53,471 nt of DNA from Candidatus Zambryskibacteria bacterium RIFOXYD1_FULL_40_13 (GTDB taxonomy: Bacteria; Patescibacteriota; Minisyncoccia; Phycocordibacterales; DATDWN01): the NCBI GenBank assembly GCA_001824295.1, contig MHWY01000004.1, positions 80,841 through 134,311 on the forward strand, read 5' to 3'. The position numbers were made by a program, and so were the translations under genes. The first letter of the stretch is position 1, and each line of letters begins with the position of its first letter. The notes beneath the pieces were generated by a model. That model searched no databases. It was not told the origin of the DNA and saw nothing but the letters and a program-made list of their open reading frames with translations. This document shows, piece after piece, positions 17,105 through 26,718 of the stretch.

Positions 17105-19408
17105 ATGAGAAAATTTCTAGTTTTTGTTGTCTTTCCAATGTTGATTGTTGTTGCGCCAGTGCTCCTTTTTGGGAAAATTTTTCTGTCTGGAGACACCCTA
17201 CACTTCTCTTATCCATCTGCGGAATTTTTTCAGTCGCACTTTCTATCAGGCTTAAACCAGAACTTATATCTTGGTTTTCCATGGGCTTCTTCTTTTCACT
17301 ATGCTTATTTTAACCCTGTTTATTTGTTTGTTTTTACTTTTTTTGACTTTTTACTTGGTTATAATTTAATTTTACTCCTAGACATATTGCTAGGGGGGAT
17401 TTTCATTTACCTTTTTGCCCGAAATTTTTCTTTAAATAAAGATGGGGCAATAGTAGCCTCTCTCACATATTTATTTAGCCAGTTTAGTGTTTTTTGGTTT
17501 AGTTCTCTCCCTATAACTAATGGACTTTTTCTTTTGCCTGCTCTTGCTTTGATTGTATGCAAAATTACCTCTGGCAAATTTTGGTATGCCTTTGCCTTAC
17601 CCCTTGTCCTTGGGTATGCATTTTTAAGTGTGCATTATCAATTTATCGTTATGGCTTTTGTAGGCGCAACAGTTATGTTGGCTTATTTTCTCTGGGATAG
17701 GTATGACAGAAGTGAGCCACTAATTAAAAATTTTACCCCGCTATTTCTATATATCGGAGGTTTGTTTGGGGGGTTGCTTTTGGGTGCTCCACAAATTTTG
17801 AATACTGTGGGTTTTTTCAAACACATCACTCGTTCTGATTTCATTAACTTTGATTATCTTAAGATTCTTGATTTAGGAAAGTATTTTTTGCCAAATTTAA
17901 ATGTATTCAAACTAACTGGCCAGGAATTTTTTCCTTACATAGGAGTTACTTCCTTGTTGTTAGTTTTAACTGCTATTTTTTTTCAAATACACAAAGATAA
18001 GAAGGTTCTTTTCTGCACGGTATCTTTCTTGTTGTTTTTCAGTTTAATGATTAAGTATTCTCCAACCGCACTCTTAATGCAACACATACCTGTTTTTGAA
18101 TATTTTTCTCAGCCGGTAAGGTGGCTTTATGTTGCTAACTTGTTTTTAGCTCTTCTTTCAGGGTTTGGGTTCCAATTGTTGGTTGGGAGTAGTACCGATT
18201 CTCTGTTGATTAAGACCATTTTAAAATATTATAAGAAGGTCCTAATATTTTTTGGCTTATTGTTTGTGTTTGGCAACCTAATTATTTATTTTTTAAAGGA
18301 TTATTTTATTCTTTACGCACAGAATTATTTTGATTCACATCTTTTCGCACAAACATCACAGTTACCAATTGATTATTATCATAATCTTATAACAGTTCTA
18401 GTTAACGGAGTTTTATATAACTTTAGTTTCACTAATCCAAATGTTATTTTGTTGTTTATTGTATTGTTGGTTGTCTACATGTGCATCAGATTTTTTAAAG
18501 GTAAAAGGTTTCTGGGAAACGCTCTTATATTAATTATTATTTTTAATCTAATTGCTTCTTTCTTCATTAACACAAAATTTACCGATAAAAGTTTGATACT
18601 GGATAAGCCTAGATTAACCGAGTTTATATTAAACAGAGAAAAAGATATCAACTCCTTTAGAGTATTCAGTTATGCTATTTCTGATGCTCAGTATAAAGAG
18701 ATTGCTGCATTAAACCCCAATGAATCAGAAGAAATTGAAAGATTCGCAATAGAAGGGTTGGTCGGTAATACAAACGACGTATCCCTGGTAGGGGGCCTTG
18801 AGGCAAACGGTGATAAAAAAGTTCAACAAATAATATATTTTTACTTGAACTCTGTCGGTAATGATTTTAGTGCTAAAATGCCTATACTTTCTGCTCTTAA
18901 TGCAAAATATGTCGTGACACCATATCCTTTGAATGTAGTTGGATTAGGTTTGGCAACAAGTACCACTGTCACGAGGTTTAATGTTCCACTTTATTTATAT
19001 GAAAACAAGAATTTTCTGCCTAGAGTTTATTTGGCAAAAAAAGTCATTTATCTTGAGGAAAACGCAGATGAAAAAAATTTAAGTACTGTTTTAAACCCTG
19101 AGAACAATTTTGATGATTTGACTTATGTTGAGTGCAACACATGTGAAACATTTGAAAGTGGTTTCAGTTCTGCTGACAAGGTTTCTATTCTCAGTTATGG
19201 TGATGAAAGTATTAAAATCGAGGTAACGAGTAAGGCTGGACGCTGGCTGGTTGTTGGAAATGGAAATGTGCTTGGCTGGACTGCTTATCTTGATGGTAAT
19301 ATGACCACAATACATACAGCCAATTACATTCTTCAGGGGGTGCATGTTCCAAAAGGAGTACATAATGTAGAATTATTCTATAAAACCGAGTGGTATCGTT
19401 CATTATGA
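17105..19408 (+). CDS. YfhO-family large membrane protein
   Basis: A 767-residue protein with about twelve hydrophobic helices and a C-terminal extracytoplasmic beta domain. The end carries the typical YfhO pattern: 'GWTAYLDGN', then 'ANYILQGVHVPKGVHNVELFY'-like sequence. YfhO in Gram-positives glycosylates lipoteichoic acid using undecaprenyl-phosphate sugars, so a GT-C role fits the polyprenyl-phosphate-sugar synthases in this locus. Its stop overlaps the next GT4 start (ATGA). An extended -10 lies 6 nt before the ATG, so the transcript may be leaderless. Confidence 0.82.
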   Translation: MRKFLVFVVFPMLIVVAPVLLFGKIFLSGDTLHFSYPSAEFFQSHFLSGLNQNLYLGFPWASSFHYAYFNPVYLFVFTFFDFLLGYNLILLLDILLGGIFIYLFARNFSLNKDGAIVASLTYLFSQFSVFWFSSLPITNGLFLLPALALIVCKITSGKFWYAFALPLVLGYAFLSVHYQFIVMAFVGATVMLAYFLWDRYDRSEPLIKNFTPLFLYIGGLFGGLLLGAPQILNTVGFFKHITRSDFINFDYLKILDLGKYFLPNLNVFKLTGQEFFPYIGVTSLLLVLTAIFFQIHKDKKVLFCTVSFLLFFSLMIKYSPTALLMQHIPVFEYFSQPVRWLYVANLFLALLSGFGFQLLVGSSTDSLLIKTILKYYKKVLIFFGLLFVFGNLIIYFLKDYFILYAQNYFDSHLFAQTSQLPIDYYHNLITVLVNGVLYNFSFTNPNVILLFIVLLVVYMCIRFFKGKRFLGNALILIIIFNLIASFFINTKFTDKSLILDKPRLTEFILNREKDINSFRVFSYAISDAQYKEIAALNPNESEEIERFAIEGLVGNTNDVSLVGGLEANGDKKVQQIIYFYLNSVGNDFSAKMPILSALNAKYVVTPYPLNVVGLGLATSTTVTRFNVPLYLYENKNFLPRVYLAKKVIYLEENADEKNLSTVLNPENNFDDLTYVECNTCETFESGFSSADKVSILSYGDESIKIEVTSKAGRWLVVGNGNVLGWTAYLDGNMTTIHTANYILQGVHVPKGVHNVELFYKTEWYRSL

Positions 19409-20478
19409 AAATACTAGTTATAACAAATAATACGAGGCCAGACTCTGGATGGGGGAGATATTCCCAGGCGGTTATTAACGAATACCCCAGCCTTGGAGTC
19501 GAGAGTCGGGTTTTAACAGAGCAGGACGAGATATTGCCGGCTACTTCAGTTGTGAATTTTATAAAAAATTGTTTTGCAATAAGAAGGATGGCGGGGGATT
19601 ACGATATTGTTCATGCCTTTGATGCTTGGCCATACGGGGTGTATGCATGGATTGCAACATTTGGTACAAAAAAGAAATATTTTATAAATGCTATTGGCAC
19701 ATATTCAGTTACACCCCTGCACGATTTTTTTAAAGGGTTTCTACTGAAACGAGTCTATAAAAACGCCAAAGCTGTTTTTGCAATTAGCAATTTTATAAAG
19801 GAAAAAATATTGAAATACATTAACTTGGATAATATTCATACAGTTTATCTAGCCCATTCTAAATTTTCACATATTAGTCAAGCTGAAATAGACATTTATA
19901 AGGAAAGATTTGGAATTAGCGATGGTTCCCCAATTATTCTGACAGTTGGTGAAGTCAAAGACAGAAAGGGACAATATGAAGTTGTAGAGTCTATAAAGAT
20001 TTTGAAAAATAAATACCCAGATATCTTATATATTATGGTAGGTTCTGACAGAAAGAACATTGGATATATTAATAAAATAAACGAGTATATTAAAAAGGAA
20101 TCTTTAGATAAGAATGTAAGAATTATTTCAGATGTTAATACTGATGCAGAGTTGGCTTACTTTTATGGTATTTCTGATGTGTTTATTCTTAATGCTAAAA
20201 TAGACGGGAAGCATTTTGAGGGCTTTGGTATTGTGATGTTGGAGGCTGGAAGTTTTGGTAAGCCGGTGGTGGGTGTTTCTGGTACTGCCACAGAGGAGGC
20301 TATGAGGAACGGTTTTAATGGGCTACTCGCAGAGGGTAATGAGCCTGACAAAATCAGTGTTGCAATTGAAGGTGTCTTGGCAGACAAAGAAGTTTTTGGT
20401 AAAAATTCCCTGGTTTTTGTAGAAGATTTTTCGTGGAAAAAGACAGCAACAGAATATTTTAGGTATTATCGTGTATAA
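19405..20478 (+). CDS. GT4-family glycosyltransferase
   Basis: The start is set at ATG 19405, overlapping the upstream TGA, instead of the GTG at 19390, because 'MKILVITNNTRPDSGWGRYS' is the natural GT-B N-terminus. The 357-residue protein has a second Rossmann domain ('ILTVGEVKDRKGQYEVVES') and the donor-site region 'EGFGIVMLEAGSFGKPVVG' that fits the EX7E motif. It is the second gene of a plus-strand operon of YfhO, GT4, methyltransferase, GT4 and methyltransferase. It should add a sugar to a lipid-linked intermediate in the cytosol. Confidence 0.87.
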   Translation: MKILVITNNTRPDSGWGRYSQAVINEYPSLGVESRVLTEQDEILPATSVVNFIKNCFAIRRMAGDYDIVHAFDAWPYGVYAWIATFGTKKKYFINAIGTYSVTPLHDFFKGFLLKRVYKNAKAVFAISNFIKEKILKYINLDNIHTVYLAHSKFSHISQAEIDIYKERFGISDGSPIILTVGEVKDRKGQYEVVESIKILKNKYPDILYIMVGSDRKNIGYINKINEYIKKESLDKNVRIISDVNTDAELAYFYGISDVFILNAKIDGKHFEGFGIVMLEAGSFGKPVVGVSGTATEEAMRNGFNGLLAEGNEPDKISVAIEGVLADKEVFGKNSLVFVEDFSWKKTATEYFRYYRV

Positions 20479-20489
20479 ATAAAAAACTT

Positions 20490-21134
20490 ATGTATATTTT
20501 TCAACCAGACAGATTTTTACTCAAAAAACAGATTAAAAATGTCTCTCACTACGTGGGGGGTAGTGTTCTTGATGTTGGGGCTGGTGGAAACGACAGGTAT
20601 AGTGGGTTATTCAAATATGATAAATATGTAAAAATGGACGTTCAAAAAGGAGATAATGTAGATGTGGTTGGTTCAGCCGAGAATATACCTTTTCCTGAAG
20701 AAAGTTTTGATTCTGTTGTCTGTACCCAAGTATTTGAACATTTGGCCAGACCACAAATTTGTGCCGGGGAGATTCATAGAGTTTTGAGAAGAGATGGATA
20801 CGCTGTTGTAACAGTTCCACAAATGAATGAACTCCACGAAGAACCACACGATTTCTTTAGGTATACTAAATTTGGTTTAGAGCAAATGTTTTCTGATGTC
20901 GGTTTTAGAATTGTTGAGTGTAATCAGCGTGGTGGTTTTTTTACAACCATAGCTCAAATGAAAATAAGGTATTGCATAGATAAGTTTCATTTGTATGATC
21001 ACAAAGCTGTTGGGAGACTTTACAATATATTTGCCAATGTGATTGGTCAAATGGCAATATGGCTTGATGCTGTTGATAAAAGCGATGCTAATCATAAGCA
21101 TGCTATTGGTTGGTGTGTTGTATTAAAAAAATAA
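20490..21134 (+). CDS. Class I SAM-dependent methyltransferase
   Basis: A 214-residue Methyltransf_11-type protein: 'SVLDVGAGGNDRY' as SAM loop, 'YVKMDVQKGDNVD' as motif II, 'FDSVVCTQVFEHL' as motif IV, and 'LRRDGYAVVTVP'. The later 'EEPHDFFRYTKFGLEQMF' is common in methyltransferases of polysaccharide loci. It lies 11 nt after a GT4 gene and 1 nt before another, so it likely modifies the same glycan. Confidence 0.84.
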   Translation: MYIFQPDRFLLKKQIKNVSHYVGGSVLDVGAGGNDRYSGLFKYDKYVKMDVQKGDNVDVVGSAENIPFPEESFDSVVCTQVFEHLARPQICAGEIHRVLRRDGYAVVTVPQMNELHEEPHDFFRYTKFGLEQMFSDVGFRIVECNQRGGFFTTIAQMKIRYCIDKFHLYDHKAVGRLYNIFANVIGQMAIWLDAVDKSDANHKHAIGWCVVLKK

Positions 21135-21135
21135 T

Positions 21136-22380
21136 ATGAAAATCATTATTTTATCAGATGGTTTTCCTCCAACAGGGTTGGGTGGTGCAGAGGTTATAGC
21201 CTTTAATCTAGCAGATTCGCTTTCTAAAGGCGGTCATGATGTTTCTGTTATTACTACTACTCGGGATAAAAAAGATGTAGGTCAGGCTATTTTAGGAGAT
21301 ATTACTGTGTATAAGATATACAGTAATTATCATGATAGATGGAGAGCTTATAGGTGTTTATATAATATGAAGACAGTGCGTGAATTGGATAAAATCTTAT
21401 CAAGATTAAATCCTGATGTTGTTCATGCTCACAATGTCCATGCGCACTTATCCTATGCCAGTTTGAAAGTAGCCAGGAAGTATTCTAGGGCAGTTTTTCT
21501 CACTATGCATGATGCTATGTCAGTACACTACGGCAAACTTGGTGCTGTGGTGGAATCTGGGAAACTTGTTTCTGACTCAATTAATCCATTTAGGCAACTA
21601 ATGCAGTATAGGTTTCGTTATAATCCACTTAGAAACATACTCATCAAACACTACCTGAAGTCAGTTGATAAAATTTTTGCAGTGAATACGGCTTTAAGAG
21701 AAGTTTTGGCAAAAGGAGGGATTCGCGATATTGAAGTCTTGCATAACGGCATAGATGTTTCAGATTGGGATATAAACAATGAGACACTAAACAGATTCAA
21801 AGAAAAGTATGATTTAAATAACAAAAAAGTTTTGTTTTTTGGTGGTAGATTAAGTTCAGCAAAAGGTGGTCTCATCGCTATTGATGTCTTATCTAGAGTC
21901 TCATTGAAAATAGAGGATATAGTAATGCTTGTGGTAGGTATTAAGAACAAATCTGTAGATGAAATGATAAAAAGGGTAGAAAGCATGGGAATTAAGAACA
22001 AGATTGTATTCACTGGATGGATTGACCATGCTGAAATTCGCTATGCTTACGCATCATCTACAGCAGTCTTAGTTCTGTCTCAATATATTGACCCATTCCC
22101 GACAGTGAACCTGGAAGCTATGGCTTCAAAAAAGCCAGTTATCGGGACTATTTTTGGTGGTACTCCAGAGGCGGTTTTGCATCAAAAAACAGGGTTAATT
22201 GTTAATCCTCGAAACGTAGAAGAAATTGCAAGTGGTATTATTGATTTACTTCAAAATGAAGAAAAAATAAAAACTTTTGGCTTGGCGGGTTACAATAGGG
22301 TTTTGAATCTTTTTAATCAAAAAGATTGGATGGCGAAAACTGTTTCGTGGTATACTGCAATACTTCAAAAAAATAAATAA
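21136..22380 (+). CDS. GT4-family glycosyltransferase
   Basis: A 414-residue GT-B glycosyltransferase. The N-terminus 'IIILSDGFPPTGLGGAEVI' is the classical GT4 acceptor-side start with the GGxE motif. 'VLFFGGRLSSAKGGLIAID' opens the C-terminal domain and 'FPTVNLEAMASKKPVIGT' with 'GGTPEAV' is the EX7E donor site. It is a single complete gene, 1 nt from each neighbour. The sugar cannot be predicted. Confidence 0.89.
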   Translation: MKIIILSDGFPPTGLGGAEVIAFNLADSLSKGGHDVSVITTTRDKKDVGQAILGDITVYKIYSNYHDRWRAYRCLYNMKTVRELDKILSRLNPDVVHAHNVHAHLSYASLKVARKYSRAVFLTMHDAMSVHYGKLGAVVESGKLVSDSINPFRQLMQYRFRYNPLRNILIKHYLKSVDKIFAVNTALREVLAKGGIRDIEVLHNGIDVSDWDINNETLNRFKEKYDLNNKKVLFFGGRLSSAKGGLIAIDVLSRVSLKIEDIVMLVVGIKNKSVDEMIKRVESMGIKNKIVFTGWIDHAEIRYAYASSTAVLVLSQYIDPFPTVNLEAMASKKPVIGTIFGGTPEAVLHQKTGLIVNPRNVEEIASGIIDLLQNEEKIKTFGLAGYNRVLNLFNQKDWMAKTVSWYTAILQKNK

Positions 22381-22381
22381 T

Positions 22382-23098
22382 ATGACAGAAGAAAGTACAA
22401 TAAATTATTATAATCAAGAGAGTAGCCAATATTCTAGAAAGCGATATGAAGGCAAAACCGAAAGCTATTTTCAATTTCTTTTTAGATATCGTCAAAATCT
22501 ATTTTTGAATTTTGTTGACAGGATTGCGTCAAATATGAAGAATGCCAGTGTTTTAGAAATTGGTTGTGCAGATGGTGTGCTTATTAAAAGCTTGCTCGAG
22601 AGATGGCCAAATGTTTTCGGGTCACTAATTGGGGTTGATATTTCTCCAATGATGATTGAAGAGGCAATTAGAACTACCAAGGATTCAAGAGTTAAATATT
22701 TTTTGAGGGGTGTTGAGCCAGGAGAAAAAAACGATTTGGTTATTGAGCTTGGTGTTCATTCACAAAATTTTGACGCCGAGATAAATTCTGTTTCTGAAAA
22801 ACTTAAAGAATCTGGATATTTTATATATTGCGTGGCCGGAAGGAGTTCGCTTCATGCGAGGTTCAAGTTGTTGGGCGTGAGTTATGTGAATGATTATATG
22901 AGCTATGCTGAGTACGAAAAAATTATAAAAAAATATTTTGACGTTCTATCTTCAGAGCCTTATGGATTATTTATTCCTAAACTATGGGCTTTTCCTAGGT
23001 TCGCAATGGTGGTTCAACCAATACTAGAGAAGCTGTTCAGAAACATGTTTTCAAACCTATTTCACGAAAAGATTTACCTGCTAAGGAAAAAACAGTAG
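22382..23098 (+). CDS. Class I SAM-dependent methyltransferase
   Basis: A 238-residue protein with 'SVLEIGCADGVLIKSLL' as the SAM loop near residue 55 and 'LIGVDISPMMIEEA' as motif II. The motif IV region reads 'NDLVIELGVHSQNFD', and the core is a little shorter than usual. It ends the plus-strand operon, and its stop at 23098 touches the stop of the convergent flippase gene at 23099, so no terminator fits between them. Confidence 0.78.
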   Translation: MTEESTINYYNQESSQYSRKRYEGKTESYFQFLFRYRQNLFLNFVDRIASNMKNASVLEIGCADGVLIKSLLERWPNVFGSLIGVDISPMMIEEAIRTTKDSRVKYFLRGVEPGEKNDLVIELGVHSQNFDAEINSVSEKLKESGYFIYCVAGRSSLHARFKLLGVSYVNDYMSYAEYEKIIKKYFDVLSSEPYGLFIPKLWAFPRFAMVVQPILEKLFRNMFSNLFHEKIYLLRKKQ

Positions 23099-24358
23099 CT
23101 AGTCCTCCTTGTGTGTAGAAAAATAGTAGTAGTGGACGCCCAGCATTATGAGCCACGATATTCCGTTTTCTATCACAGCACCCTTTAGACCAAAGTTGTA
23201 GATTAAAATAAAAGTTAGGATGATTGTTGTAACATTGCTTACAATTGTCAGTTTGTACATTGTTCGTGTTGCCTTTTTGATTTGGAAGTATGTTCCGAAT
23301 AGGGAAATGCCCGGTATAGCAATAAGTCCTAGCATGTATATTTGAGAGTAGATTACAGCATCTGTATATTGTGGGAAGAAGAATTGGAAGATGAATGGTG
23401 CGACGAGAATATAGGCAACAACAATGACCGAGGTGATTATCATGAGTTGCCATGTCTTTTTCAAAATACTTTTTCTCAAGTCTTGGTCTTCCAGTACGGC
23501 ATACTTTGGTAGAGCTATATTGAAAAGATTTTTGAAACTACCTTTGATTTGCTCTGGTATGGCTTGGGAGAATGCATATATAGCCAGGTTGGCAGCGCCG
23601 AGATAGTGGAAGACCAAGATCTTATCTAGCTGGTTGGCCAGAGTTCCGAAGAAATTCATAAAACTTACATGTTTGCCGTAGCTCATAAACGAATCGTCTC
23701 TCTCCGAGTTCAAGTGGTTTCTTCTGGTTACATAGTAGTAACCACAAACAGCCGATATTGCACTTATAGCAAAATAGACGGCAACAAGAGCCAGAGCATT
23801 TTTCGTCAGTATGGCCACAACAACTATTCCGATAGATAATATAGTTTGGGCTACTATCCAATACAAGGTACTTGATTTGAAATCTCTTTTTCCAGAGAAA
23901 TATCCGCCATACAAGTTGAACGAGTTTGAAAGTGGTAGGGAAATAGATGCAATGAGCATAGAAAATCCAAGCACACTGTTCCCGTTTATAAAATAATATG
24001 CAGAGCCAGCAAGTCCAACCACTAGCATAATAGAACCCCATTTGAGAGTTGTGAACACTGCTTCTTTGAGCATTCCTTCCTTGCCTTTTGCTACTGCCTG
24101 TATTACCACATTTCCCATTCCAGAGAGAGATAGGGCACCGAGTATGCCTGTAGCTGAAAGTATGAATTTATACTGTCCATAGACCTCCTTTGGAATAAAG
24201 TTTGCAAAGAAGACTGACATACCAAAAGCCAGCATGACAGAGACTACCTGGCCCACAGTGAGCCAGAAGCCACTCTTGGCCACATATACCATATCTGTCT
24301 GCAAATACTGTTCAAGCCAGTGTAGGCCGTTTACACCGTGTTTTTTAATCCTTTCCAT
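23099..24358 (-). CDS. Wzx-type polysaccharide flippase (MOP superfamily)
   Basis: A 419-residue membrane protein with about twelve helices and the N-terminal 'SGFWLTVGQVVSVMLAFGMSVFFANFIPKE'-like pattern of PST/Wzx transporters. A conserved cytosolic loop, 'YGKHVSFMNFFGTLANQLDKILV', is also present. It would flip the lipid-linked oligosaccharide made by the cytosolic enzymes to the outer face. It is transcribed towards the methyltransferase operon and divergently from the O-antigen ligase gene; the 72-nt divergent space holds both promoters. Confidence 0.88.
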   Translation of the reverse strand: MERIKKHGVNGLHWLEQYLQTDMVYVAKSGFWLTVGQVVSVMLAFGMSVFFANFIPKEVYGQYKFILSATGILGALSLSGMGNVVIQAVAKGKEGMLKEAVFTTLKWGSIMLVVGLAGSAYYFINGNSVLGFSMLIASISLPLSNSFNLYGGYFSGKRDFKSSTLYWIVAQTILSIGIVVVAILTKNALALVAVYFAISAISAVCGYYYVTRRNHLNSERDDSFMSYGKHVSFMNFFGTLANQLDKILVFHYLGAANLAIYAFSQAIPEQIKGSFKNLFNIALPKYAVLEDQDLRKSILKKTWQLMIITSVIVVAYILVAPFIFQFFFPQYTDAVIYSQIYMLGLIAIPGISLFGTYFQIKKATRTMYKLTIVSNVTTIILTFILIYNFGLKGAVIENGISWLIMLGVHYYYFSTHKED

Positions 24359-24415
24359 AATTTCCTACATATTACTGTATATTGGGGCTATTTGCTAGCA
24401 TCAGGGCCATTGATT

Positions 24416-24424
24416 TGGTACACT
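24416..24424 (+). promoter_or_regulatory. Extended -10 of putative leaderless promoter
   Basis: TGG-TACACT (extended -10 type) ends 6 nt before the ATG at 24431. No Shine-Dalgarno is seen. This spacing is the same as at several other gene starts in the window and supports 24431 over the ORF-track start. Confidence 0.4.
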
Positions 24425-24430
24425 ACACTA

Positions 24431-26611
24431 ATGAAAAATACAAAAAGTGTCCTCAACTATCTTATTCTTGCTGGTTTGTTTATTACCCCTTTTATTGTTT
24501 TCCTGGTTCCGTCTGGAGTATTTTTCCCTTATATCGCTGGAAAGGGTTTTGCCTTCAGAATTTTAGTTGAGATTATTTTCGGTTTGTTTGTTATTCTGGC
24601 TTTTATTGATAAGGAATACAGACCAAGGTTTTCCTGGATTACAAAAGCTTTTATTGTTTTTACACTAGTCATTCTCCTCGCCGATCTTCTTGGCCAGAAT
24701 CCATACAAGAGTATTTGGAGTAACTATGAACGCATGGAAGGATTTATGATGCTCTTGCACTTGCTTATGTATTATATTGTTGCATCTTCTGTCTTTCAAA
24801 CTGTCAGACAGTGGTTTGGATTTTTTAACACAAACATATTTGCGAGTGTCCTTATGTCTATCTACGGTTTGTTTCAGCTTGGTGGCAAGGCCACGATAAG
24901 TCAGGGTGGGGTCCGTCTGGATGGTACATTTGGTAATTCTACATACTTGGCTATTTATCTTGTTTTCCATATTTTCCTTTGCGTATATATGCTTGCAAGT
25001 GATGCCAAAGAGAAGTGGCAGAAATGGACCTACAGTATCATCATCGCTCTGGAGGTAATCATGCTTTATTTCACTGCAACCAGAGGAGCCATCCTTGGTC
25101 TTATTGGTGGTTTGTTTCTTACTGGATTACTTTTGCTCTGGAAAGAAAAAGAAAACAAGAAACTTCGCAAGATTGCTTTCTGGCTTTTGGGTGGTCTGGT
25201 TATCTTGATTATTGGGTTTTACTCTTTGCGAAGTCAGCCGTTCATAAAAAACAGTTATGTTCTCTCTAGGTTTTCTACACTGAGTGTTTCTGAGCTGAAG
25301 ACACAAGGGAGATACTTCGTCTGGCCAATGGCTATTGAGGGTATCAAGGAGCGACCACTTCTCGGCTGGGGGCAAGAAAATTTTAACTTTGTATTTAATA
25401 AAAATTACAACCCTGGACTGTTTGGCCAGGAGGAATGGTTTGATCGTACACACAACTTGTTCCTAGACTGGCTTATCGCTGGTGGTATCGTCGGGTTCCT
25501 CGCATATCTCTCAATGTATGTTGCTCTGTTTTACTATATCTGGAGGAAACGCAGTCCACTGAAGCATGCACAGCAGAGCATATTGACTGGAATGATTTCT
25601 GCCTATGTCTTCCATAACATTTTCGTCTTCGATAATCTCATTAGTTATATTATTTTCTTCTCTATCCTTGCCTATGTCCACTCTGTCAGTCAGACAAGGG
25701 AAGAGACATCTGGGTTCTACACAAAAACATTTTCAAATGGAGTCGTGAGCTATGTTGTCTTTCCTTTGACTATCATCCTTACCTCTACTATGGTCTATAT
25801 GGTAAATGTGCCCGCTATGCTTGCTAATACCACTCTTATAAGAGCCATGTCTCCACAACAAGTGGGGATAGAAAAGAATCTTGAGCTATTCAAACAGGTT
25901 TTCTCTTACAACTCCTTTGGCTCTGGAGAAGCAGTGGAGCAACTAACCCAGGTGACCTCACAGCTGTTTTCGGTCCAAGGCCAAATATCAGAGAAGACAA
26001 AGCAAGATTTCTTTGATTACACAAAAACCATGATAGACAAGAAAGTGGCTTCCAGTCCTACTGACGCAAGGTATCTTGTTTTTGCTGGAAACTTCCTCAA
26101 CCGATTTGCTAAATATAGTGATGCTATAGAGTATCTTGAGAGAGCACTGAAAGAATCACCAAATAAGCAGTCCATTCACTTTGAGCTTGGTACTTCGTAT
26201 CTAGGAGTGGGGAATACACAAAAGATGCTGGAACTGTTTAAGAGGGCATACGAACTCAAGCCTTCATCACAAGAGTCTCAGGTTATCTATACTGTCGGTG
26301 CAATATATGCAAGGAATGATGCTGTACTAGAAGAGATGTCGAAAGTAATCACAAGGGACGCAGTCATTTCTGACCCAAGATTCTACAAAGCGTATATGAG
26401 TATAGGTGACACGAGCACAACGATAACAATACTAAACGCAAGGATAGAGAAAGACCCAGGAAACATGCAGGACAAACTAGCTCTAGCAGAAGTCTATATG
26501 AGACTAGGACAGAAACAAAAAGCAATAGATATCGTCCGCGAAATGATGACCCTAGACCCAACATTCAAAGACCAGGGTGAAGCTATCATCAAACAAATCC
26601 AAGCCCAGTAG
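24431..26611 (+). CDS. O-antigen ligase/polymerase (Wzy_C) with C-terminal TPR domain
   Basis: The start is moved to ATG 24431, because the ORF-track start 24338 reads into the divergent flippase gene and the membrane region begins right after 'MKNTKSVLNYLIL'. The 726-residue protein has about eleven helices with a WaaL/Wzy-type outer loop: 'RLDGTFGNSTYLAIYL', later 'RPLLGWGQENFNFVF' and 'FDRTHNLFLDWLIAGG', where the His is typical of this family. The last 170 residues form TPR-like repeats ('AIEYLERALKESPNKQ', 'MLELFKRAYELKPSSQ'). It should polymerise the flipped glycan or attach it to an acceptor outside the membrane. Confidence 0.88.
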   Translation: MKNTKSVLNYLILAGLFITPFIVFLVPSGVFFPYIAGKGFAFRILVEIIFGLFVILAFIDKEYRPRFSWITKAFIVFTLVILLADLLGQNPYKSIWSNYERMEGFMMLLHLLMYYIVASSVFQTVRQWFGFFNTNIFASVLMSIYGLFQLGGKATISQGGVRLDGTFGNSTYLAIYLVFHIFLCVYMLASDAKEKWQKWTYSIIIALEVIMLYFTATRGAILGLIGGLFLTGLLLLWKEKENKKLRKIAFWLLGGLVILIIGFYSLRSQPFIKNSYVLSRFSTLSVSELKTQGRYFVWPMAIEGIKERPLLGWGQENFNFVFNKNYNPGLFGQEEWFDRTHNLFLDWLIAGGIVGFLAYLSMYVALFYYIWRKRSPLKHAQQSILTGMISAYVFHNIFVFDNLISYIIFFSILAYVHSVSQTREETSGFYTKTFSNGVVSYVVFPLTIILTSTMVYMVNVPAMLANTTLIRAMSPQQVGIEKNLELFKQVFSYNSFGSGEAVEQLTQVTSQLFSVQGQISEKTKQDFFDYTKTMIDKKVASSPTDARYLVFAGNFLNRFAKYSDAIEYLERALKESPNKQSIHFELGTSYLGVGNTQKMLELFKRAYELKPSSQESQVIYTVGAIYARNDAVLEEMSKVITRDAVISDPRFYKAYMSIGDTSTTITILNARIEKDPGNMQDKLALAEVYMRLGQKQKAIDIVREMMTLDPTFKDQGEAIIKQIQAQ

Positions 26612-26670
26612 GTTTTTTTAAATAATCATCTAAGGGTTCCCCTTGGATTTTGGTTGTGGTCAAAAAACCT
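26610..26670. terminator. Nested inverted repeat, possible terminator
   Basis: AGGTTTTTT (26610-26618) pairs with AAAAAACCT (26662-26670), and inside it AAGGG (26632-26636) pairs with CCCTT (26640-26644). It follows the ligase stop directly and could end that transcript. There is no classic T-run after a GC-rich stem, so the role is uncertain. Confidence 0.35.
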
Positions 26671-26718
26671 TTCGTTTGGTAAAATTAATAATTATTTATC
26701 GTATTAAATCCTAATAGG

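Noticed and set aside
24338-24430. N-terminal extension of the O-antigen ligase in the ORF track
   Set aside because: It overlaps the divergent flippase start and has no conserved sequence; an extended -10 ends right before ATG 24431.
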